Origin: Pseudomonas poae
GTDB lineage: Bacteria; Pseudomonadota; Gammaproteobacteria; Pseudomonadales; Pseudomonadaceae
DNA: 64,000 nt
Assembly: GCF_001439785.1 (NCBI RefSeq)
Contig: NZ_JYLI01000014.1
Location: 1-64,000, forward strand
Reading direction: 5' to 3'
Positions 18,149 to 28,500 of this stretch are shown here, piece by piece (the stretch's first letter is position 1; each line of letters begins with the position of its first letter). The notes beneath the pieces were generated by a model, which was not told the DNA's origin, ran no database searches, and saw nothing but the letters and a program-made list of their open reading frames with translations. The position numbers and the translations under genes are program-made.

Positions 18149-20674
18149 ATGGAAACTTCGAACAGTCCCTTACTGGACAGGCTGATGGAAAAGCCCGTCA
18201 CACCTGGCCCAGGCAGGCTCGACTTCATCACCGCCTTGAAGCGCCTCAACATTACCGATGTCGTTGCAATCGCTGCTTTACCCAAAGCCCAATTCATCAA
18301 GGAACTGGCCAGGTTCAATGATGACGATGGCGCTCAGGCTTACGACAAAGCGCTGTCCTTCACCACGCAGTTGCAGTGGCTGTGCGACCAACAGCAATTC
18401 ACCGTCGACCCCGCGCTTAAACGCAGTAAACGCGAGCTTGGGTCGCCCTATTCCAGCCTGTTGGAAGAGAACTGGGAAGATGTTTGCGACCCGCACGCCA
18501 TCGCCGCCGTCGACTCGCCGGTGGCCTACTTGCGCACCCTGTACCTGTTCGCGATACATCTGGAGAACAAGGGCGCCCCAAACGAGAAGAGAATCCCCCT
18601 GGGCGTGCGGCGCCCGGATCTGCAAAACCTGCTCATCGACCACGACGCAACGTTTCGCCAGCGCCCGATGCTGTCGATTATCGATGACGTGCTACGCGAG
18701 CAGATCCGCCAGCATCAGCCTGGGCAGGACCTGCACCTGCTGCTTAGCGAGCAGCACTACCCGCTGACGCAGCCCTATCACCATCATCACTATCAATGCC
18801 GCCTCGGCCTGTCGGGCACCGGTTATGGGCCGGGAGAATTGAACCATCGAATCGGCAAACGAGCGCCGCTCAATGCAGCCGACAGCGCGATCCAAGCCGA
18901 TGTCGTCAGCCGTAACGATGACGCGCAGTGCCTGCTGAGCGAATTGAACCCGACACAACAGAGCTTGTTGCGGCAACCTCCGCTCGACGCTGTGGCACTG
19001 CTCGCCACGCACTTCAACTGGTCACAGCCACCCGGGGCCGGCGAGACGATTTTTCCCACCCGGATCGACCCACTCCTGCGCTGCACGGGCTTGGACAGCG
19101 TTCAGTTGCAAGCGCTTCTGGCCCAGAACAGCTTCGCCCCCCACGCCTCCCCTTCGGCCAAGGGTCAGACCCTGGCGAACTTTGGCGCCCGCTACATCAA
19201 CGGCAGCGGCGCTATCCCGATGGCCGTCGCCACCGTCGACAACGTCACGACGCTGCTGCATGGGTCAGCCGAACGGTTCGATCGCATGCAACGGATGATC
19301 CGACTGCACAACGGGTGCGGTCTGTCTTTCTGCGAACTGGACACCCTGATCGTCAGCGCCAGGACCTGTGAAGCAAATACCGCAAACCCATCGTCACTCA
19401 ACCACAACACCCTGCGTGTGCTGGGCGTCTATCGCTACCTCAGCCGACGCTACAGCCTGTCGCCGCTGGAATTCTGCGCATGGCTGGATCAGTTGCCGGT
19501 GCAGGCCAGCGCCAACGAACAGCCCTTGTTCGATCAAGTGTTCAACCGCAATCCGGTGGCCGAGCAGCCGCTGCCGCTGGATGGCAAGCCCTTCGATGCA
19601 CCGACGCGCCAGCATCTTTGCCAGGCGCTGGGATTAACCGATACGCCGGATTCCCTGGAATTGTTGTTGGGTGCGGCCCCTCCCAGAAGAGACCTTGCCA
19701 CTTACTCCTCTATCTACCGGCAAGCCCATATCCCGAAGGTTTTCGGCTTGTCTGCGCTGCATTGCAAACAACTGGCCGATCTGCTCGGACCTGCCACCTG
19801 GAGCCTGCTGACCACCCCCAGATTGCGTGCGAACGGTGAAGCGTCGATAGACGTGCTCGACGTACTCATGCAGTTGGACTGGGCGGTCACCTGGCTCAAG
19901 GACAACCACATCAGCGTGCCGCAATTGCGTCAACAACTGCTGGCGGAGCCGATCATTGACAACCCGACGCTGGCGCGGTTGACCGACTCGCTGCAGGCCT
20001 CGCTCAGTAAGCTGCCACCGACCGACGGCGATAGCCCAACGACCGAGCAGTGGATACAACTGCAGACAAGCCCGGTGCCAGCGCGCGATGCCCACGCACT
20101 GTTTCTGATGTACTCCAGCTTTTTGAAGATCACCGCCGCGGCTCCCCTGCAGCGTCTCACGCTCCACCACTTGATCCTGCTGGGCAAGGATATCGCCAGC
20201 CTGTTGGCGTTACCGGTGAGCAACGCCACCTTGCATGCGTTGCTGCTCAATCCGCGCTGGCTTGACAGCAAAAATCCACCCAACGGCGTAATCGAGTTGA
20301 ACCTCGGCACCGTCTATTTTCTACGGCGTTTCAGGGACTTCTGCGACAACCATGACCTGGCGCAAGAGACGCTTCTGGAATACTTCCGGCACGCCAATGC
20401 CAAAGCCGCCGGTGCGCGCACTCCGTCGCTTACAGCCCAATTGAGCCATTGGCTGGGCTGGAGCGAAACAGAACTGGAAGCGCTCGCCATGACCCTCCCC
20501 CACGGCATGGTCCGGTCCATGGATGAACTGGATTGGATCATGCGTTGCCGACAAGCCTGTGCGCGCACTCGGCTCTCCAGCCAGACACTGCTCGACGCCT
20601 GCGAACTGAACATTGCCAGTCCATTCAGCCAGTGGAAGTCCGTGGGCGAAGCCGTGATCGGCGCACGCCAATGA
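18149..20674 (+). CDS. Tc toxin subunit A, N-terminal part (TcaA-like, VRP1 region)
   Basis: An 841-residue protein matching the N-terminal third of insecticidal TcA subunits (virulence plasmid A/VRP1 family). Visible marks are SPVAYLRTLYLFAIHLE, VRRPDLQNLLIDHDATF with LSIIDDVL, and the helical repeats LCQALGLTDTPDSLELLLG and FLRRFRDFCDNHDL typical of the TcA alpha-helical shell. It lacks the receptor-binding, pore and TcB-binding parts, which are encoded by the next gene. The two together (841 + 1620 residues) equal one full-length TcA of about 2500. The start at 18149 follows GGAAG. It is the first gene of the rightward operon, divergent from trhO. Confidence 0.82.
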   Translation: METSNSPLLDRLMEKPVTPGPGRLDFITALKRLNITDVVAIAALPKAQFIKELARFNDDDGAQAYDKALSFTTQLQWLCDQQQFTVDPALKRSKRELGSPYSSLLEENWEDVCDPHAIAAVDSPVAYLRTLYLFAIHLENKGAPNEKRIPLGVRRPDLQNLLIDHDATFRQRPMLSIIDDVLREQIRQHQPGQDLHLLLSEQHYPLTQPYHHHHYQCRLGLSGTGYGPGELNHRIGKRAPLNAADSAIQADVVSRNDDAQCLLSELNPTQQSLLRQPPLDAVALLATHFNWSQPPGAGETIFPTRIDPLLRCTGLDSVQLQALLAQNSFAPHASPSAKGQTLANFGARYINGSGAIPMAVATVDNVTTLLHGSAERFDRMQRMIRLHNGCGLSFCELDTLIVSARTCEANTANPSSLNHNTLRVLGVYRYLSRRYSLSPLEFCAWLDQLPVQASANEQPLFDQVFNRNPVAEQPLPLDGKPFDAPTRQHLCQALGLTDTPDSLELLLGAAPPRRDLATYSSIYRQAHIPKVFGLSALHCKQLADLLGPATWSLLTTPRLRANGEASIDVLDVLMQLDWAVTWLKDNHISVPQLRQQLLAEPIIDNPTLARLTDSLQASLSKLPPTDGDSPTTEQWIQLQTSPVPARDAHALFLMYSSFLKITAAAPLQRLTLHHLILLGKDIASLLALPVSNATLHALLLNPRWLDSKNPPNGVIELNLGTVYFLRRFRDFCDNHDLAQETLLEYFRHANAKAAGARTPSLTAQLSHWLGWSETELEALAMTLPHGMVRSMDELDWIMRCRQACARTRLSSQTLLDACELNIASPFSQWKSVGEAVIGARQ

Positions 20675-20707
20675 TGTTTTTTCAACCTGCATATTCAGGG
20701 AATGACT

Positions 20708-23700
20708 ATGTCCGAGATCCAATCACACCTCAATGAGGCCCGCCGCGATGCCATGCTCAGTTACTACCTGACTCGCTGCATCAGCGCGCCGCTGAAAAAC
20801 TCACTGCGCACCCTCAACGACCTGCACGACTATTGGCTGCTGGATGTGCAGGTCAGCCAGGCGGTGCCAAGCAGTCCGGTGGCCAGTGCCATAGCGAGCC
20901 TGCAGCAGTACATCAATCGGATTCACCTGGGCCTTGAACCCGGTTATGAAACCCAGGGCATGTCGCCCGACGAAGCCCGCGACTGGCAGGAGTCCCTGAG
21001 TACTTACCCCGTTTGGAGCGCCAGGCAGCAGTTGCGTTATCACCCGCACAACTTCCTGGACCCCACGCTGCGCGAGGACAAAAGCGCGAGCTTCGAACAA
21101 CTGGAGAATGACCTCAACCAGAACCGAATGCAGCCCGACACCGTGCGCAATGCGGTACAAAACTACCTGTCGCGCTTTGAGCGCATCGCCAGTATCCAGA
21201 CCCTCAACGGTTACATTGACGGGGACACACGGGCCCTGGAAGCCAGCACTTATTACTTCGTCGGCAAGGCCGCCACGGATGACCTCTATTACTGGCGCTC
21301 ACTGGACCTGTCGCAACGCTCCAGCATCAACCCGAAGGCACCCTCGCCCCTGGCCTGGAGCGACTGGGAAAAAATCAACCTGACGTTTTCCGCCGACACG
21401 CCCACTCACAGCATTCGCCCGGTGCTGTGCGATAAACGCCTGTTCATCGTGTGGGCCGAGTGCGTAAAACCTGCGCCCCATAATGCATTCCAGACCGCTG
21501 ATGACGTGGATCCCGACGCTCAGGATGAGGGCGAAAAACACCGCATGGCGGAGTGGCTGAACAGCCGGTTCGTGAAATTCCGTCTTTGCTTTTCCTACAA
21601 AAAACTCGACGGCAGTTGGAGTCTTCCGCACACGGGTCTGGAAACACACTGCGTGACCCAGGACATCAATGCGCTGTCCCTCACGCAACTCAAGCACATC
21701 ACGCACACCGTGGCGGTGATGGACAGTCGCTCCCCGCCTTCATTGTTTCTCGGTATACAAGCCAGTTCCCGCAATGACGGTGCCTCGCTCCTGGGGGCAT
21801 TCTTCCAGGCCATTTCCGTGGATCAGTCCCTGAACATCCAGACCGTCGCCTCCGGCGCCAGCCCGGACAGATACACACTAGTGCCGGGCTCGGCGGTTGC
21901 ACGGGAAACCATACGCCTGCTGGAAGCGTTTGACGCCTCGGTAAAAAACCCCTTGCAGACGGCCTTGCTGGGGGGGCCTGACAAGGACAATATCTTTTCA
22001 AGCACCGTGTTGCCCCCGTTTGCCAGTCGGTACTTCACGTTGTTTCTGGACATCAACAAACACAACCTGCAGTTCCAGGTGCAGCCTGCGGGCGAGCAAG
22101 ATAACAAGGTAATCAATCTGGCACCCGTGCTGCATCCGCCCGGCACCATGCAAAGCTGGGACTTTGAAACCAGGAGCCAGGCGATAGCGCCTGCAGATAC
22201 CACCGGCACCACGTATGACGCCAGCACCGGCGAGATTGTGTTTACTTCAAAAACGTCAACCAGCTTTCAGCAGACTTACACGCTCACCTTCAAACAAGAA
22301 TCCGGTCAAGCAAGCATTACCCTGGTCACCAACTCGGCATTGCACGATCCAGCCACCACCGAAATTGAACTGGCCAGAGGCTCGCACCTGACCCTGCAGG
22401 CTGAGGTGGCGAGCGCCGAAGCCGTAACGCACCATGCAATGTTTTTTAAATCCATCAGGACGGGCAAGAGCTTTTCCAACGCGCTTTATGACAGTGGCTC
22501 GGTCCTGTTGACCCTTACCCATCAGTCCAAACAGATACCGGACCCAAGACCCGGGCACGATGCAAACGCCACCGTCAACGTCTTTGAATACGCTCTGGAA
22601 GGCAAGCGCCTTAACCGAAACCTGTTCATTTACTTATATGACCACCCTCAGGAAAAGTTCCTGATGGTTCTTGACCGCTATAGCGGTTATCACCTGCCCG
22701 GCGATGACAAGGCGATTAAGAAGCTGCACTTCATGAGTGACCTGAGGGTCGAGTTCGAATCGGCAAGGTCCAATACTCGCGCCTACAAACACGTCATTCT
22801 GCAGTCCAAGCTGGCTGATATCCCGGCGCCCGAAGCCATTAACAACAACACCGCCCTTATCCTCAATCTCTCCAACAGCGAACATGAAAGCGAGGCGGAC
22901 TCCGCACCGGAATTGCCGCCCGGACACAGTGCAACGGCGCGGATAAAACTACCCAACGGGAGAGACCTGTCATCCGTCACGGTTATCCATGGCGTCATCA
23001 CGCTGGAGAGTGCCGGCAACGGGATGACAGTGCTTGGCTACGCACTCAAGGCCGTCACCTGCACGTTGAGCACCGTCCATGCCGACTCCGAGCCGCCGCA
23101 GGCACCCGGCATTCGTCGCCAGCAAAGCCTGGGTGCCGGCAACATCGAGTTCCTGGAGTTTCCCGCGCGCACCAGCCCGAGGATCCCGGCGATCCGGCTC
23201 AACACCTGCTTTGCGCGACAGTTGGTCGAGTCGGCCACGCCGAGCCTTGATCCGCTGTTTTCCAAGCCCCTCGCCGCCTGGACAGAACCGCCGCTGTCTG
23301 CAGACCTTGCGCCCCACCCCCTGGACTTGCAGGGTGCACACGGCAAATACTTTCGTGAACTGTTTATCTACCTGCCCTGGACCATCGCCCATTACTTCAA
23401 CCAGCAACAGCAATACGCGCACGCACGAACATGGCTGCATTACCTGCTCGATCCCAGCCATCCCCAAGCCGGCACGCTGCACGGGCTGAACAGCCAGCCG
23501 CCTGAACTGAGCTACACCTGCCAGCACCCCGACAGTGCACATTACAAGGCGCTCAGTTTCCCGTTGTACCTGCGCAAGGCCCTGAGCCTGCTCCATGTGG
23601 ACATACTGCTCAACCGCGGCGACGCCGCCTATCGACAATTGAGTCCTGACCATCTGGTCGAAGCCAGGCTCTGGTACAGGCAGGCCAGCAACCTGATGGG

Positions 23701-25570
23701 CATGCGCGCAACTGTTACCCGTGCCGATACCTGGACCCCACTTTCACTGGATGAACTGGCCAGCGCCGCCTCAAAGACACTACGTGCGCTTGAACGTGAC
23801 CCGGCCCACACCAAGACGCTTCTCCCACACTGCAAAACACCGGGCCAGCGCACTTGGCTCAAAGACAGCCCGCACCTCTACCGTCCTCTGAACACACACC
23901 TGGTTACCCGCTGGGACGCCCTCGAAAGTCGCCTGCACGGGCTGCGCAATCACCTGGACATCAACGGCAAGCCCATACGCCAGTCGCTGTTTGCCCCGCC
24001 GCTGGACCCCGCAGCATTGTTGGCGCGACATGCGCAGAGTGGCGCCGCTGGCGACAGCACCCTGCAACTGCTGCGCCCGGAAGTCGGTCACTACCGTTTC
24101 CAGACCCTGGCAAGCCATGCCCAGAGCGCGGTAGACAGCCTGGCGCAGTTCGGCAGTACCTTGCTCACGCTGATCGAACGCAAGGAGCAGGCGCAATTGC
24201 TCGAGCTGCAACAGCAGCACGCCTGGGAACTCGCAGAAGGGGTCGTGACCCAGCAAATCCAGGCGCTGGCCATTGATGAGAAAAACCGCGAAGCATTGCG
24301 CCGCAGCCGCGAGGTGATCAAGGCGCGCCTGGACTTCCTGACGCTGAGGCTGCACGACGGCATCAGCGCTGGCGAAACCGCCGCTGGCCAGCATTATCTG
24401 GACAGCGCCGCGTGGGAACGAAAAGTCGCCATTGCCGGCGTAGGCGCCGGCGCAGCGATGCTGGCGCCGAATATCTTCGGCACCTCGAGCGGCGGCATGC
24501 GCTGGGAAGGCGCGTTTCATGCCTTCCAGGCCTTCGCTCAGGGTGAGGCCAACGCTGCGCGCGCCATCGGCAATGATCTGGACCGTGCCGAGCAATTCAA
24601 TCGCCGCGCCCAGGAGTGGAGCCACGCCGAGCAACAGGCGCAGCTGGAATTGGCTCAGATCGATGCCCTGCTACAGACCCAGGCAGAACAGGAAAAAGCC
24701 ACCCGCCTGCAATTGCGCAGTGCCCGCAGCGCACTGGCACAGGCCAGGACGACCTACCAGGCGCTCGGCCGACGTTTTTCCCAGGCCCAGCTTTATCAAT
24801 GGCTCAATGCTCGGTTGGGCACTTTCTATTACGCGCTTTACGACAGCGTGCAATCACTGTGTCTGGCCGCCGAGGCCTGCTGGCAATATGAGACCGCTGA
24901 CAACCGACAGTTTTTCAAGGGCGATAGCTGGCACCACGCCTCCCGCGGACTGCTGAGCGCAGAATCGCTGAAATTGAATCTGGTACGCATGAGCACGGCG
25001 TACCTGCAACACACCCCACGGGAACTGGAAATCAGCAAGACCGTATCGCTGCGTCACCGCCTGATCGAGACGGCGGCCAGCCCTGACGATGCCGAAAAAC
25101 AACCGCCTTCGGGCAAAACCTGGGCAGATCACAAGGCAACATTGGTCGCCAACGGCACCTTGTACTTTGATCTCACCCCTGCCCTGTTCGACGAGGACTA
25201 CCCAGGCCACACACTGCGCCGCATCAAGCACATCAGTGTGTCGCTGCCCGCGACCCTCGGCCCTTATGAAGACATCAAGGCGATGCTGACCCAGACCAGC
25301 AACGAACTGCACATGCCCGATGGAAGCTTCAGGAAAGACTGGCGGGCGCACCAGCAAATCGCCTTGTCACGGGGCCTGGATGACAACGGCCTGCTGACCC
25401 TCAATTTCGATAACGACCCGCGCTACCTGCCCTTTGAATACACCGGTGCGGTGTCGTCCTGGAGCCTGAGTTTCCCCCAACCCGCACTACAAAAGCGCCT
25501 GTTGGAATCGATCAGCGACATCATCCTCCATGTGCGCTACACCGCACGTCCCGGCAGGAGCACGCCATGA
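20708..25570 (+). CDS. Tc toxin subunit A, C-terminal part (TcaB-like; pore and TcB-binding)
   Basis: A 1620-residue continuation of the TcA subunit. Near 170-240 is the TcA neuraminidase-like start (LEASTYYFVGKAATDDLYYW; PLAWSDWEKINL). Around residues 880-925 is the hallmark RELFIYLPWTIAHYFN with ARTWLHYLLDP. Long coiled-coil helices (about 1150-1420) surround a small hydrophobic pore segment, VGAGAAMLAPNIFG near 1243. The C-terminal 160 residues match the TcA-TcB binding domain. These parts bind host cells and inject the TcB-TcC cocoon cargo. The start is the ATG at 20708, six bases after AGGGA, 33 bp after the previous stop. Its end overlaps the TcB start (ATGA). Confidence 0.85.
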   Translation: MSEIQSHLNEARRDAMLSYYLTRCISAPLKNSLRTLNDLHDYWLLDVQVSQAVPSSPVASAIASLQQYINRIHLGLEPGYETQGMSPDEARDWQESLSTYPVWSARQQLRYHPHNFLDPTLREDKSASFEQLENDLNQNRMQPDTVRNAVQNYLSRFERIASIQTLNGYIDGDTRALEASTYYFVGKAATDDLYYWRSLDLSQRSSINPKAPSPLAWSDWEKINLTFSADTPTHSIRPVLCDKRLFIVWAECVKPAPHNAFQTADDVDPDAQDEGEKHRMAEWLNSRFVKFRLCFSYKKLDGSWSLPHTGLETHCVTQDINALSLTQLKHITHTVAVMDSRSPPSLFLGIQASSRNDGASLLGAFFQAISVDQSLNIQTVASGASPDRYTLVPGSAVARETIRLLEAFDASVKNPLQTALLGGPDKDNIFSSTVLPPFASRYFTLFLDINKHNLQFQVQPAGEQDNKVINLAPVLHPPGTMQSWDFETRSQAIAPADTTGTTYDASTGEIVFTSKTSTSFQQTYTLTFKQESGQASITLVTNSALHDPATTEIELARGSHLTLQAEVASAEAVTHHAMFFKSIRTGKSFSNALYDSGSVLLTLTHQSKQIPDPRPGHDANATVNVFEYALEGKRLNRNLFIYLYDHPQEKFLMVLDRYSGYHLPGDDKAIKKLHFMSDLRVEFESARSNTRAYKHVILQSKLADIPAPEAINNNTALILNLSNSEHESEADSAPELPPGHSATARIKLPNGRDLSSVTVIHGVITLESAGNGMTVLGYALKAVTCTLSTVHADSEPPQAPGIRRQQSLGAGNIEFLEFPARTSPRIPAIRLNTCFARQLVESATPSLDPLFSKPLAAWTEPPLSADLAPHPLDLQGAHGKYFRELFIYLPWTIAHYFNQQQQYAHARTWLHYLLDPSHPQAGTLHGLNSQPPELSYTCQHPDSAHYKALSFPLYLRKALSLLHVDILLNRGDAAYRQLSPDHLVEARLWYRQASNLMGMRATVTRADTWTPLSLDELASAASKTLRALERDPAHTKTLLPHCKTPGQRTWLKDSPHLYRPLNTHLVTRWDALESRLHGLRNHLDINGKPIRQSLFAPPLDPAALLARHAQSGAAGDSTLQLLRPEVGHYRFQTLASHAQSAVDSLAQFGSTLLTLIERKEQAQLLELQQQHAWELAEGVVTQQIQALAIDEKNREALRRSREVIKARLDFLTLRLHDGISAGETAAGQHYLDSAAWERKVAIAGVGAGAAMLAPNIFGTSSGGMRWEGAFHAFQAFAQGEANAARAIGNDLDRAEQFNRRAQEWSHAEQQAQLELAQIDALLQTQAEQEKATRLQLRSARSALAQARTTYQALGRRFSQAQLYQWLNARLGTFYYALYDSVQSLCLAAEACWQYETADNRQFFKGDSWHHASRGLLSAESLKLNLVRMSTAYLQHTPRELEISKTVSLRHRLIETAASPDDAEKQPPSGKTWADHKATLVANGTLYFDLTPALFDEDYPGHTLRRIKHISVSLPATLGPYEDIKAMLTQTSNELHMPDGSFRKDWRAHQQIALSRGLDDNGLLTLNFDNDPRYLPFEYTGAVSSWSLSFPQPALQKRLLESISDIILHVRYTARPGRSTP

Positions 25571-28500
25571 AGACACCAGAGGCGACCCCGTCGCCCCTCA
25601 GCGTGCCGTCGCTGCCCGACGCCGGCAGCGCTGTCAAAGCCAGAAGCAGCGACTGGGGTTCTGTCGGCGCCAACGGTACGGCAACCCTGGCAATCCCCCT
25701 GCCCGTTTCCGCCGGCAGGGGTTATGCGCCGACGTTGGCCTTGCGCTACCGCAGCGGCGCAGGCAACAGCCCGTACGGGTTCGGTTGGGAGCTGAACCTG
25801 GGCGCCATCACCCGCTGCACCCGGCGCGGCGTGCCGAGCTATACCGCAGCCGATAGCATCCTGGGACCCGACGCGCAGACCTGGATGCCCGAATGCGACG
25901 CCAACGGCACGCCACTGCAGCGCCGGCGCGAGCGCTTCAACCAATTACCGCTGCCTGCGCCCTGCACCGTCACCCGCTACTTCCCCGCAGTCGAAAGCGA
26001 CTTCGCGCGCATCGAACACTGGCGCACAGCCGCTGACGCCGTGGGTTTCTGGCTGATACAGGCGCGCGATGGCAGTCAGCATGTGTATGGCAAGACGGCC
26101 TCGGCACGCATTGCCAATCCCGATGCGCCCGATCAAGTGGCGCAATGGTCGCTGGAGGAAAGTCTCAATCGCCACGGCGAACATATCGGCTACCACTACC
26201 TGCGCGAAACCGAGGCTCACACCTTTCCCTACGATTGCCGGGCGCAGCACTACCTGCACGCGGTGTATTACGGCAACGTCAAGGCCAGGGAAAAGGAGAC
26301 GCTGTATCTGCTGCATGCCGATGACCTCTCACGTCAGGACTGGCACTTTCACCTGCTGCTCGACTACGGGCAACGCAGCACGGCCATGGATCAGGTGCCG
26401 CCCTACGCCTCGCCCGGTCTCTGGCCTGTACGCCAGGATGCATTTTCCAGCTACGCCTACGGCTTTGAACTGCGCACCCAACGCCTGTGTCGGCAAATCC
26501 TGATGTTCCACTGCTTTCCCGCCGAATCGGCCATGGGCCCGGCCCCGGTGCTGGTCAAGCGACTGTTGCTCGAGCATCAACCCGCCGCCCCCTGCCGACT
26601 GATTGCCGTACACGAGCAAGCCGTCGATAGCCAGGGCCAGCTCGCGTCCTTGCCGCCCCAGGAGTTTCATTATCAAAGTGCCCGGCTGAAGCTGAACAAA
26701 GGTCGCTATCAACGCCTTGAGGATTTCCCAGGTCTCAATGACGGGCAACGCTATCAAGTGGTGGACCTGTACGGCGAAGGGTTACCGGGGCTGTTTTACC
26801 GGGGCGATAACGCCTGGTTTTACCGCGCCCCGCAACGAGATGAAAACCGCGCAAACGCAGACGAAATCACCTACGCGCCGCCTGAGGCGATACCCATCAG
26901 CGCCATGGCCGACATGCTGCGGCCCGTCTATCAGACCCTGCTGGATGTGGACGGCGATGGCCGGCTGGAGTGGGTCTTGGCGCGACCCGGCCTGAGTGGC
27001 TTTTTCAGGTTGGGCGCGCAATCGGACGCCGCCGGCTTCGTGCCGTTTGACGCGTTTCCAGCAGAGTACTTGCACGCGGACGCGATGTTTGCCGACCTGT
27101 TGGGCAGCGGCTTTGCCGACATGGCCCTGGTAGGCCCGCGCAGCGTGCGTTTGTATGCCAATCAACAGGCGGGCGGGTTTGCCGCAGGCATCGACCTGCC
27201 ACACCGCATCGACGGTGACGATTTGCCCACCGTGACATCGTCTGCGCGTGACTGGGTCGGTTTCAGCGACATACTGGGCAGTGGTCAGCAACACCTGGTG
27301 CGCATCCGCCATGACGAGATCAAGTATTGGCCCAATCTGGGGCGCGGCAGGTTCGGCAAAGGGCGAGTGCTGACGTCCCTGCCCTTTCGCGAAGCAACGT
27401 TCAACGCGGCCAATATCGTGCTGGCCGACCTGAACGGCTACGGCGGCGCCGACCTTCTTTACCTGTCTCACGACGCGCTCAGCATCTACCTCAACAAGGG
27501 CAGCAAGGGCTTTGCCGGCAACCCGTTGAAATTGCCCTGGCCATCCGGTGTGGCGTATGACGCTTTGTGTCAGGTCAGTGTGGTGGATATACGCGGGCAG
27601 GGCCTGGTCAGCCTGATCATCAGTGTCATGCATCCACGCCCACAGCATTGGCGCTACGACTTTTTCAATAAAAGACCCGGCTTGCTTCGCTACCTCTACA
27701 ACAACCTCGGCGCAAAAGCCCGCATCACCTACCGCAGCAGTGCCCAGGAATGGCTCGACGAAAAACAGGAACTTCTTCACCAGGGCAAACCTGCCGTCAG
27801 CCGACTGCCGTTCGCACTCGACCTGGTGAAAACCCATGAACAGCGCGACGAGACCACCGGCGGTGCGCTGATCCAGCGGTATCAGTACCGACGGGCGTAT
27901 TACGACCCTGACGAGCGAACCTTTAACGGCTTCGGCCTTTTGCTGCAAAGCGATCGCGAAACCGCCTACCACGCAAGTCACACGCGTAGCCTGTTGAGCA
28001 AGCGCTGGTTTCACACCGGCCAGTTCCTTGACAGCCCCGGTGACGGCTACAGCGCCCACGACCGGCACAGCGTCACCTTGGGGCCCACGCTGTTGGCAAG
28101 CTATGAGGCCGGCGCCGGAGCGGCCGAGCCCACCGCTCATCACGACCGCTTGATCACCCGCCCTTCATCCCAGGCCGTGCGTGACGCAACCCGCGCCCTC
28201 AGAGGTTTGCCATTGCGAGTGGAAGTATTCGCCCTCGATCCGCCAGGCGCCGTGCCGTACTCCGTGCAACACCATCGTTACCTGGTGCGTCAATTGGCAC
28301 CGGTATCCGGCGCGCTGCAACGGGCGCGCATGCTGCCCCTTGAAGTGGAAACGGTGACATCTCTCTATGAACAGGTCGCAGACGATCCGGTTTGCGAGCA
28401 TCGGCTCAATTTGCGCTGGGATGCCTATGGCAGCCTGGTGCATGGCGTCACGGTCCATCATGCCCGCCGCAAGACACCGGACGATCCGCCGCCTGATGTG

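Noticed and set aside
18149..20674. First Tc gene as a truncated pseudogene
   Set aside because: The following gene supplies exactly the missing TcA parts with its own start signal, so a two-gene TcA is the better reading.
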